Assembly: GCA_005223045.1 (NCBI GenBank)
Contig: NJBM01000005.1
Location: 62,001 to 126,000, forward strand
Source of the DNA: Planctomycetes bacterium B3_Pla
GTDB taxonomy: Bacteria > Planctomycetota > Phycisphaerae > Sedimentisphaerales > Anaerobacaceae
Direction: 5' to 3'
DNA: 64,000 nucleotides
Below, in pieces: positions 42,912 to 51,200 of this stretch. The translations under genes and the position numbers were made by a program. The notes under the pieces were generated by a model, which was not told where the DNA came from, searched no databases, and saw only the letters and a program-made list of their open reading frames with translations. How positions within the stretch are numbered: the first letter of the stretch is position 1; every line of letters starts with the position of its first letter.

Positions 42912-44240
42912 CTACACCTTCTCCGGCACGACCCAGGGTTCGCGATACTTGCGTTTCAAATACTTGTTGGCCTGATTGTTGTTGACAAATGTCTCTGTCT
43001 GCGAGTCGAATTCCAGTTGCTTGTTGCCTACCCTGTACGAAATGTTGGCCAGGTGACACAGCAGCACGGTTTGATGGCCTATTTCCACGTCGGCGTTGGG
43101 CCTTTTTCGTGTCTTGATGCAATCAATGAAATTATCCTTGTGCTCCTTGTCGGCTTGCCGGCCGTACTCGGAATGCACTAATTCACCGCCGGCGTCGAAA
43201 GCCTGCCAGCCGCCGCCATGCCGGCTGTACTGCATGAAGCCTTCTGTGCCGCAAATCTCGACCTTGGTGCTGCTGAATGGGAAGTTGGGGAACTGGTCCG
43301 AATCCCGGACGTTGCCGGGCGTCTTTTTCATGTAAGGCGTCCACAAAGCCGATTCAAGCATCAGGGTGAGTGAGCCGTAGTCAAACGTTGCCATTTGAGT
43401 ATCCGGAGTTTCGCGGCCGTCTTTCAACGAATTCACACCGCCGGCATGAGAAACCGTCCTGGGGTAAGGAGGATCGTCCATCAAATAGCGGGCGCAATCC
43501 AATTGATGGACGGCGTCGCCCGCAATGGGGCCGCAACTGAATTCCCACTGGTTCAGCCAACGCCGGCTTGGATTATACGGGATTTTAGGCGCCGGCCCGC
43601 ACCACATATCATAATCGAATCCCTCCGGCTCCGGCTGGCTGGGACTAACGCTCTGCTTGCGATGCTGCATCATATTGAAGACGCGCACAAGATATATGTC
43701 ACCCAATTTGCCGGACTGGATATACTCTTTGGCCTTCTTCGTATATGGAGCGCTGCGCGTCTGCATCCCTACCGTGACGACTCTCTTGTATTTCCGGGCC
43801 GCCTCGATCATTTTTCTGCCTTCCCAGACGTTATGCGCCATTGGTTTTTCGACGTAAACGTCTTTTTCCGCCCGACAGGCCATGATGGTCCCCAGACCGT
43901 GCCAATGATCGGGAGTGGCATTGACGACGGCGTCAACGCTGCGGTCGTCAAGCATCTCGCGGAAATCCTGGACGAGCTTGGGTTTTCTGCTTTGAGCTTC
44001 CTCAACCGCCTCGCGCGCCCTGGCGAAACGCCTGGTATTGGCGTCACATAGATACGCAATCTCTACATCCGGCCGCATTGCGAAACTCTCGGCCAGGTAT
44101 GTTCCTCTACCGCCAAGTCCCATTACGCCTATTACGACCTTGTCATTGGCGCCGCGTACCCTGGGTGGCGAAAACGCCGCGAAAGTCGCCGCGGCTCCGA
44201 CTGTGCGTTTAACAAACTCTCTACGATTTAGCGATCTCAT
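42912..44240 (-). CDS. Tat-exported Gfo/Idh/MocA-family oxidoreductase
   Basis: 442 residues. Twin-arginine signal NRREFVK, hydrophobic AAATFAAFSPPRVRGAN, Rossmann site GVMGLGGRGTYLAESFA, family motif VYVEKPMAHNVWEGRK, and the C-terminal YREPWVVPEKV ending shared with the paralogue at 4078-5547 (PYRAPFVVPENV). Predicted to oxidise a sugar hydroxyl or reduce a keto sugar outside the cytoplasm using tightly bound NAD(P). It is divergent from the Tat-exported aminotransferase at 44530 (289 bases between starts). In cytoplasmic pathways the same two families work in sequence, making keto and then amino sugars. The FGE-like gene follows 24 bases downstream. Confidence 0.9.
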   Translation of the reverse strand: MRSLNRREFVKRTVGAAATFAAFSPPRVRGANDKVVIGVMGLGGRGTYLAESFAMRPDVEIAYLCDANTRRFARAREAVEEAQSRKPKLVQDFREMLDDRSVDAVVNATPDHWHGLGTIMACRAEKDVYVEKPMAHNVWEGRKMIEAARKYKRVVTVGMQTRSAPYTKKAKEYIQSGKLGDIYLVRVFNMMQHRKQSVSPSQPEPEGFDYDMWCGPAPKIPYNPSRRWLNQWEFSCGPIAGDAVHQLDCARYLMDDPPYPRTVSHAGGVNSLKDGRETPDTQMATFDYGSLTLMLESALWTPYMKKTPGNVRDSDQFPNFPFSSTKVEICGTEGFMQYSRHGGGWQAFDAGGELVHSEYGRQADKEHKDNFIDCIKTRKRPNADVEIGHQTVLLCHLANISYRVGNKQLEFDSQTETFVNNNQANKYLKRKYREPWVVPEKV

Positions 44241-44529
44241 ATTATTCTCCTATTGAATGCCGTAAGCAGCCAAAATTCTTTGCCTAAATGGCAGAACATG
44301 ATAATATCCGTAGAGAGCGTATAGTGCAAGATTTTTCAGCCCGGCGTCAGATACCGCCAAATTGTTCTGGCACTCGACGCCCGACATAGCTAATATAGTG
44401 AGGATTAGATAATCGTGCCGGCCGTGTGGTGATGGTCGGCAAGTATCATCCTTTGTGTCGTGACACGTTTCGAGGAAACAGGATTTTGACCAAATCATAT
44501 ACTTCTTACAAAATTGAAGGGAGCTAACG

Positions 44530-45879
44530 ATGATTAGAGGAAATCTAACCAGACGAGAATTTCTTGCCACCGCCTCAACAGGTGCCGTAGCGGCTGTCGC
44601 CTCGGGAGCGCTTCCCGTTTACGCCGGAAAAAGCAGCAAATCGGGGAAACTCGCAATCAAAGGCGGCAAGGCCGTTAGAACCAAGCCGTTCCAGAGCTGG
44701 CCTATCTGGGACAAATCTGCTGAGAAGGACGTCATAGCTATCCTGCGCAGCGGAGATTGGTTCCGGGGAAGAGGGGAAAAGGTAATAGAATTTGAGAAAG
44801 CATACGCAGAGTTGTTGGGCGCCAAGCGCTGCGTCTGCACTGTTAACGGCACTAACTCGCTGCTCACCGCCCTGCACGCGCTTGACGTAGGAGTGGGCGA
44901 CGAGGTGATTGTCTCGCCGTACACGTTTATCGCCACGTACAACGTTGTCATAGGTTCGGTCGCCCTGCCGGTCTTTGCCGATACCGATCCTGAGACCTTC
45001 CAGATCGATCCGGACAAGATCGAAGAGAGAATCACCGAGAGAACCAGGGCGATTCTGCCCGTCCATATCCTAGGGATTCCCGCGAATATGGACAGGATTA
45101 TGGCCATCGCCAAAAAGCACAATCTCGTCGTCATCGAAGATGCCTGCCAGGGGTGGCTGGGCGAATGGAGAGGCAAGAAACTCGGTACAATAGGCGACCT
45201 TGGATGCTTCAGTTTCCAGAACTCCAAACATCTGCCCATCGGCGAAGGCGGCGCAGTGGTCGGAAACGACGATGAACTCATGGACAGAGTGTGGTCCTAC
45301 CATAACTGCGGCAGGCCTTACCGCAGCGTAAAGAAGACCAGCGGCTATCCGATCATCGGAACCAACCGCAGGATGACGGAATACCAGGCGGCGGTGGGGC
45401 TTTCGCAGATCAAGCGCTTGGAAGGCGACACGCAGAAGCGCAACGAAAACGCCAAATACCTGACCTCCAAAATCAAAGACATCCCGGGCATTGTTCCTCA
45501 CAAACTGTATGACGGCGTAACCAGATGTGCATATCACCTGTACCCGTTCCGATACAAGAAGGAGCAGTTCAACGGCGCACCCAGACAAAAATTCCTCGCC
45601 GCCCTCACCGCCGAAGGCATCCCCTGCTCGGGCGGATACGGCCCACAGTACAGAGACGAACTGATCGAGGTCGCCCTGCAATCGAAGAACTTCACAAGGA
45701 GCTTCCCGAAGGCCAGGCTGAATCAATACCGTAAGGAGCTTGACCTTCCGGCCAACGACCAGCTTTGTAAAGAAGCCGTATGGCTCTACCAGAACATGCT
45801 GCTCGGCGGCAAGAAGGATATGGACGACATTGCCAACGCGATAGCGAAAGTCGCCGAAAACAAAGATCAATTAGCGTAG
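44530..45879 (+). CDS. DegT/DnrJ/EryC1/StrS aminotransferase with Tat signal
   Basis: 449 residues; GGGAGCTAACG precedes the ATG. The N-terminus is a full twin-arginine signal (LTRREFLATASTGAVAAVAS), unusual for this cytoplasmic family. The rest is a standard fold-type I PLP sugar aminotransferase: NGTNSLLTALHALDVGVGDE, VSPYTFIATYNVV, VIEDACQGWLG (Asp204 pairs with the pyridine nitrogen), and SFQNSKHLPIGEGGAVV with the Schiff-base Lys233. Members transfer amino groups to keto sugars, often nucleotide-linked; a few are dehydratases but those have His at the Lys position. Tat export would carry the protein folded with PLP. No SMR-like or Gfo domain is fused. Confidence 0.9.
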   Translation: MIRGNLTRREFLATASTGAVAAVASGALPVYAGKSSKSGKLAIKGGKAVRTKPFQSWPIWDKSAEKDVIAILRSGDWFRGRGEKVIEFEKAYAELLGAKRCVCTVNGTNSLLTALHALDVGVGDEVIVSPYTFIATYNVVIGSVALPVFADTDPETFQIDPDKIEERITERTRAILPVHILGIPANMDRIMAIAKKHNLVVIEDACQGWLGEWRGKKLGTIGDLGCFSFQNSKHLPIGEGGAVVGNDDELMDRVWSYHNCGRPYRSVKKTSGYPIIGTNRRMTEYQAAVGLSQIKRLEGDTQKRNENAKYLTSKIKDIPGIVPHKLYDGVTRCAYHLYPFRYKKEQFNGAPRQKFLAALTAEGIPCSGGYGPQYRDELIEVALQSKNFTRSFPKARLNQYRKELDLPANDQLCKEAVWLYQNMLLGGKKDMDDIANAIAKVAENKDQLA

Positions 45880-45910
45880 CCGCCGAAGATAATCTTGTTT
45901 TTGAGAATGG

Positions 45911-45943
45911 TCATTGCGAGGCCCGAAGGGCCGTGGCAATCTC
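45911..45943. repeat. CATTGCGAGG-type hairpin repeat, single copy
   Basis: TCATTGCGAGG and GTGGCAATCTC flank a GCCCGAAGGGC hairpin. It is a variant of the ATTGC/GCAAT element seen at 32021-32159 and 47053-47110. Confidence 0.6.
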
Positions 45944-45963
45944 TCGTCTGGCACGTTTAGCAC

Positions 45964-46046
45964 GTAGGGTGGGCCTCCCTTGGGGATGCCTTACGGTATT
46001 GGCCCACCGATCAACAATGGTGGGGCGAGCCCCACCCTACAAAGAG
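45964..46046. repeat. GTAGGGTGGG/CCCACCCTAC hairpin repeat, copy A
   Basis: Ends GTAGGGTGGG and CCCACCCTAC (arms of a long hairpin) with GGCCCACCGATCAA inside and AAAGAG after. Nearly identical to 48144-48203 except for an extra segment of about 22 bases at 45977-46000, which contains the GGGATGCCTTACGG motif (45983-45996). Confidence 0.85.
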
Positions 46047-46510
46047 TCTATTCTGTAACCATTAGAATTAGACACGGATTAACACCGATTAACACGGTTT
46101 TAGATTCACGGCGAAGGCACAAAGCTAAACTTCGACATTGGATGTTCCTTGTTCGATATTCGACATTCCAACGCTGTTTGCCTCCTGTATCCTGTCTCCT
46201 GAATTCTCGCTTTGCCCGCTTTTTTTACTTTTTTTGCATTTTGTCGTCAACATTTGCCTGTTGACAAACGCCTTTATTAGTAGAAGGGCAAAATGTGCAC
46301 CCTAATGGCCATGCGGCACGGATTGTGGCCGAAAGTGTTAGTTCCTGGCTGGGAAAACGGGTATAATGTGAAATGGCAACCTAGTTTTCTTAGTCTTCCT
46401 AGCGGCAGCTTGTTATGGACCTTATGTTATCATCTTGGCCGGGATATCATTGAACTCTAAACATGAATTCGTATAATTGACTGGTTAGTTTCTTTTGGGA
46501 GTATCTGGAA
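46047..46510. other. Repeat-rich intergenic region
   Basis: No gene is seen. 46074-46103 is a decanucleotide tract (ACGGATTAAC, ACCGATTAAC and a third diverged unit). On the minus strand 46129-46171 and 46180-46207 are heptanucleotide tracts (AATGTCG, AATATCG...; AGGAGAC, AGGATAC...). An inverted repeat lies at 46246-46265. A TATAAT box at 46362-46367 could serve the downstream regulator gene, but no convincing -35 box was found. Confidence 0.6.
46246..46265. promoter_or_regulatory. Inverted repeat GTCAACA/TGTTGAC
   Basis: Perfect 7-base arms with a 6-base spacer, upstream of the response-regulator gene. The half-site is that of the inverted repeat upstream of the histidine kinase (59433-59450) with the arm order reversed. 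Confidence 0.4.
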
Positions 46511-46621
46511 TTGAGTCAGATTTATATAGTAGATGATGATTTTTCCGTAGAGCCAGTGGCCGATTACATTCGTGGAAAGGGAAGTAGACAGAGTGAAACA
46601 AAGAACGATTTTACTCATTGA
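46511..46621 (+). pseudogene. Truncated receiver-domain start overlapping the next regulator
   Basis: A TTG codon with GGGAG upstream opens a 36-residue frame, MSQIYIVDDDFSVEPVADYI, which looks like strand 1, the acidic pocket and helix 1 of a receiver domain, then ends. The intact receiver gene begins inside it in another frame. It may be a decayed receiver, or a short leader frame that couples translation to the downstream gene. Confidence 0.4.
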
Positions 46622-47030
46622 TGATGAACCGGAATTTATCAGACCGCTCAAAGATGCGCTTGAACATGAGGGGCATAAGGTTTTAACAGCATCGACAGGC
46701 GAAGAAGCGCTGGACACTCTGGAATCCAATAAGGTGGATTTTGTCACGGTTGATATAATGATGCCGCCGGGTGATTCGCTAGAAACAGAAGTCTATAGCC
46801 ACGAAACTGGTATACTCCTATGTGAGGAGATTAGAGATCGTTTTCCGAGTTTGGATGTTTTCTGCATAAGCGTTGTGACTGACAAAGAAACGATCCGATA
46901 TATACAGGACTTGGGGGTACGGTTTCTTCGAAAGGGCGAGACACCCCTTCGAAAGATATTAGATATGATAGCCTCACGCTTAACAGGGATAGCATACTCA
47001 AGTGACGATCCACGACGAAAACATAGGTAG
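46593..47030 (+). CDS. Stand-alone response regulator (receiver domain only)
   Basis: GTG 46593 is chosen because AAGGGAAG lies eight bases upstream and the product then begins right before strand 1 (MKQRTILLIDDEPEF); a longer GTG start at 46572 is possible. About 145 residues, one CheY-like domain: acidic pair IDDE, phospho-acceptor Asp in TVDIMMPPGD, and the conserved Lys in LRKGE. The loop after the phospho-site is long (SLETEVYSHETGILL), unlike ordinary CheY. There is no output domain, so it acts by protein contact. No kinase gene is adjacent; the nearest is at 59640. Confidence 0.8.
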   Translation: MKQRTILLIDDEPEFIRPLKDALEHEGHKVLTASTGEEALDTLESNKVDFVTVDIMMPPGDSLETEVYSHETGILLCEEIRDRFPSLDVFCISVVTDKETIRYIQDLGVRFLRKGETPLRKILDMIASRLTGIAYSSDDPRRKHR

Positions 47031-47052
47031 AGGGAGAATTAAAGGTGTTCGT

Positions 47053-47110
47053 GGGGCTGTTGAAAAACGTGAGATTGCTTCGTCGCTCCGCTCGTCGCAA
47101 TGACAGGATG
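47053..47110. repeat. GGGGCTGTT...GCAATGACAGGATG repeat
   Basis: A single copy of the half-element found at 32103-32159 (opposite strand), with only a few mismatches in 57 bases. Its end, CAGGATG, runs into the ribosome site (GAGGA) of the outer-membrane protein gene at 47118, so the insertion has become part of that gene's leader. Confidence 0.8.
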
Positions 47111-47117
47111 AGGACAA

Positions 47118-47807
47118 ATGAGACGTTTGATCTGTGCAATTGTTGTATTGTCTGCATGCCCGGCATGGTCGTTGACATTCATGGGGCCGCCCACAAGCAA
47201 CCTGGGCCAGGGCCAGGTGCAGGGAGGAGTCGACTACTCTAACAGCGAGTACGATGTTGAATTCTCGGTGGCCGGCACGACAGCGACGTTGGACGACGTC
47301 GAACACGATTCGACCTTTGGCCGATTGAGCTATGGCGTATACGATAACCTGCAAGTATTCGGGAGATTGGGCCTTTCGGAAGTCGCGGATATGGGTGATG
47401 AGTTCGCCTGGGGAGCAGGTTTCAAAAGCAAGCTGACTGAGACTGGCGATGTAGACTGGGGTATGTTGTTCCAGATAATAGTCGCATCAGGAGATGACAC
47501 TGCGACCATCAAAGGCTTTTCCGTGAGGGGGGATTTTGACATCTATGAGATGCAGATCGCGGTAGGGCCGACCCTGGGAGGAGACAACGTTTGCCTGTAT
47601 GGCGGGCCCTTTGCGCATGTGGTCTCTGGCGACGTAGACATCAATATTGCCGGCCAAAAATCGTCATTCGACATCAAGGAGGAATCGGTCCTGGGTGGCT
47701 ATGTTGGTGTGCTGCTGAAGATCAGCGAGATTGCGAACATCGCGATCGAACAACAATGGACCGACAACGCCGTTGTTTTTGCCGCGGGTTTGAGTTGGAG
47801 ATTCTAA
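47118..47807 (+). CDS. Small outer-membrane beta-barrel protein
   Basis: 229 residues; GAGGACAA precedes the ATG. A short signal peptide (LICAIVVLSACPAWS) is followed by alternating amphipathic strands such as VQGGVDYSNSEYDVEF, SYGVYDNLQVFGRLGLSEV, DWGMLFQIIVASGDD and ISEIANIAIEQQWTDNAVVF. The chain ends in Phe (SWRF), the usual C-terminal signal for BAM-dependent insertion. Eight to ten strands fit the length. It resembles OmpW/OmpA-barrel-like proteins in general form, but no specific family is clear. A dispersed repeat sits directly upstream. Confidence 0.75.
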   Translation: MRRLICAIVVLSACPAWSLTFMGPPTSNLGQGQVQGGVDYSNSEYDVEFSVAGTTATLDDVEHDSTFGRLSYGVYDNLQVFGRLGLSEVADMGDEFAWGAGFKSKLTETGDVDWGMLFQIIVASGDDTATIKGFSVRGDFDIYEMQIAVGPTLGGDNVCLYGGPFAHVVSGDVDINIAGQKSSFDIKEESVLGGYVGVLLKISEIANIAIEQQWTDNAVVFAAGLSWRF

Positions 47808-48058
47808 CCTTAAATCTTTTCCAGAGCAGCGCTTATGCGTGCAGGAAGATGGGGTGTTATGCCGACAGTTGGGCAGTGGGAAAACTAGGGACAGCCCCAC
47901 AGCCACCTATTAAGGGCCGAGAAATTATTAGTGATGTTTAGCAATGTATGAGGTTGAAGGAGAAAAGGGATTCCACAGCCGTATAGAAACAGACGAAAAA
48001 GAACTTAAATACACGAAATCGGTAAATATGCCCCTCTGAACCAAGGAGATGTTGGACT
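47808..48058. other. Intergenic region with a shared short motif
   Basis: Holds GGAAAACTAGGGACAGC at 47879-47895, identical to 13723-13739; both copies are followed at once by a G/C run. Nothing else is recognised. Confidence 0.5.
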
Positions 48059-48220
48059 ATGTCGGAAGAAGAGAGGAACATAAAGTTGCGCTTGGCATCC
48101 CCCAAGAAGGCGTTCACGCCCGCTGTTACGGCGATAATAGCATGTAGGGTGGGCCTTGGCCCACCGATCAATAATGGTGGGGCCAGCCCCACCCTACAAA
48201 GAGCCGTTACTTCGGCATAG
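48059..48220 (+). pseudogene. 5' fragment of a gene truncated at a hairpin repeat
   Basis: AAGGAG about ten bases before ATG 48059 opens a frame with a natural protein start, MSEEERNIKLRLASPKKAFT followed by the beginning of a hydrophobic segment (PAVTAIIA). At 48144 it runs into the GTAGGGTGGG repeat and soon stops. The pattern (charged start, then membrane span) suggests an integral membrane protein whose remainder is lost. Confidence 0.4.
48144..48203. repeat. GTAGGGTGGG/CCCACCCTAC hairpin repeat, copy B
   Basis: Shorter form of copy A at 45964-46046. It separates a gene 5' fragment (48059-48143, plus strand) from a dockerin-like remnant (48205-48241, minus strand), so it lies exactly at a rearrangement junction. 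Confidence 0.85.
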
Positions 48221-48241
48221 ACCGCACCGTCTTGGTTCATG

Positions 48242-51200
48242 TCAAAACGGCTTATCAAACGGCAAAGTCCTGCCGGCAAGCCCGGCGATCTCAGCGTATG
48301 ACATTCCATAGTCATATATACGGACATCGTCCACAGTGCCAATCAAGAAGTTGCTCGCGATCGGACCGCCATCCCATTCCTGGCCTATCGACCAGAGGTT
48401 ATCCGCACTGAAATTGAAACTAACTGTGTGCGTTCCTTCCAGAACTCCATCCACGTACAGACTCCCGATGTCGGCGATCCTTGTGTAGGCCAGATGGTGC
48501 CAATTATTGTCAGTGACAAACATGGTGCCGGTGAGATTGCCGAAGTCAGCGCCTCCTCCAGCGTCCACAGCCAACCAGCCCACGTTGCCGCCAGTGGCGG
48601 TGTTGCAACTGATAATGGGGTACCAGACGCCTTCGGGGGGCATATTCACCCATGCCGTAAGGGTAATATCGTTGCTCGTTATGTCATCTGCCACACCATC
48701 TATCGCCACATAATCGTCGGCGCCGTCGAAGCTCATTGCCTGACCGACCTTACCGACCGCGTATGTCGGGTTGCCGTTTACGGTGCCGTCGTTGCCCAAA
48801 CCGGAAGAATCCAGCGTGTCGCCGTCCAACTTCCAGTGTCCCACCAGACCGACCGGGTCGGGCTGCACCGGAGTGATGAACTCTCGACTCAGAGCATACA
48901 ACCTGATATCGTCAAGCAACAGGATGCCCGTGGCGCCGGAACCTTCGACGCCGACGGCCAGGCTGGTGACACTCTGGAGGTTAGCGCCGACCGATGCCAG
49001 GTCAATATTCCATGCCTGCCACGCTCGCTGCATGTCAGCCGCATCACCGTCATATACCACCTTAGAGCCGTTGACTTTCACATACAACTGCCCGGTGTTG
49101 CCCGCAGTGCCGTGGAACCACAGCCCCAGTGTCTTGACGCCATGCTCGGTCCAGTTCTGCGAAGCCAGCGTTAGTGCGACCTCCGAGAAAGCCGCCGTAG
49201 TGTTGTCGTACTCCATTGGCGCCGACTGACGTCCGCCGTGCACGATGACGGTCTCCATCGTGGGCTGGAACGCCACGGTATAGCCTATGGCCGAGCCATT
49301 CGTCGGGATCCCAAATCCATCCAACCACGTCTCATAGACCAGGTTGCTGCCCGGCTCGCCGGTTTCGATGTCGTTGTAAGGCTCGAAATCCTCAACGAGT
49401 ATGTAATCGGCCACCGAGAATTTCCAGGTATTACCTTTGGCGACCGTCCCGTCGGTATTCTGCTCATCGACGCGCCAGTAGTACGGTCCGCCGGCCCACT
49501 CGACGCCTTCGGGCGGAGTGTAGCTGGTGGCGGCCTGGAGATCTCTAAATACGCCGGTCGTATCCGATGTGTCGGCGGCGCCCACGGCGTCTCTGTCGGT
49601 GCCGAAATACACGGCGTGCTGCGACGCCGAATCTCCGGGTGACCAGCTCACAGACGCGGCACGCACTATGTCCGAAGTCGAGTTGTCAGCCGGGCTCGGA
49701 TTCCAGGCAAGCAGCGGATCACCTCTCATAAGTTCCACAACCTGCCCCTGCGTCATCGCCATATTGTAGATGCGAACATCATCCACAATCCCGACCAAAA
49801 AGTCGCTCGCGCCGCCACTATCCCACTCCATTGCTATTGACCACAAGTCCGTTGCGCCGAAGCTGTAACCGGCCGCGTGAGTGTTTTCCAGAAATCCATC
49901 GACGTATATATAACCGGTTGCGCCATTCCTGACATAAGTCAGCATGTGCCATTCGTCATCACTGACCACCGTGTCGGAGTAGCCTTCGTAAGTACTCTCA
50001 GATCCATCGTACATGGTCGCCTGGCCATTGTCGATGGACCACAGGGCGACGTTGCCGCGACTGCCGGTGTTGCAGGAGAGCCAGAGCCCGTGGGTATCGG
50101 TTGTCTTGACCCATCCGCTGAGCGTAACATTGTTGCCTGTTATGTCGTCAGCTACAGGATCCATCGTGGCATAATTCGAACCGCTAAATTCCAGCGCGCC
50201 GCCAAAACGTCCCTCTACCCACTGCGGACCATCCACAAGGGTGGCGTGATTTTCGTGACCGGACCAATCCAGCGCAGTAGTCCCGGAACCTTCATCAAGT
50301 TTCCACCAGCCGACGAGATTAGGATCAACAATCGAGACAGCGGGTTTCGTTGTGAAACTCCAGACATCGCCTTTATGTGTCGTGACAGCGTCGAACTCAT
50401 CTACCCGCCAGTAGTAAGTTCCACCCAACTCAAGCGGGCCTGGCACATAAGTTGAATCTGCCTGAGAAACACCTCCGGAGGCAGCGCTTACGTCATCGAA
50501 ATTGTCGCCGAAGTACACAGTGTGCAATTTCGCCCCGAAGCCAACCGTCCAGCCAAGGGTGACATCCGTGTCAACAAACTTCTCGCCGTCAGGGGGGTCT
50601 GGATTATAGGCAATCTTGGATGGAACCGTAAAGCTCCAGACATCACCTTTCCATGGGCTGTTTGGATCCACATCGTTGACCTCATCAACTCGCCAGTAGT
50701 AGGTAGTGCCCGGAACAAGGCCGTCGGGAGCGGGAAAGCCGGCAAATCCGACGACTTGGTAGGCCGTGGCCAGATTGCCGACAAAGGTCCCTTCGGCGCC
50801 GTCGTTGACGTCATCGAAGCTGACTCCGAAGTACAGATCATGCGAGACTGCGAAACTTCCCGGCGTCCATGAGAGGTTGGTCCATGTATCTTCAAGCATA
50901 GCCCCGTCTTCAGGGACAGGACGCAGCGCAAGCGGAAATCCTTCGCCGCCTTCCATGGCAATCAGAATCTCACTCGACGACAGCGGCCAGTTGTAGAGGC
51001 GCACGTCGTCGATCCTCCCATGGAACCAGAAATTGTTTTGCCCGATATCCCATCCAATCCCGAGATCCTGGGCCGGTGCAATAGGGCCGGGTGGCGGCGT
51101 GGCGGTGGCCCAGGTCTGGCCTCCATCAACGGAGATCTTCTGTGCATTCTGATCTCTATCCAGAACGGCCGCCACAAAGACCCATTCTCCCAGCGGCACT

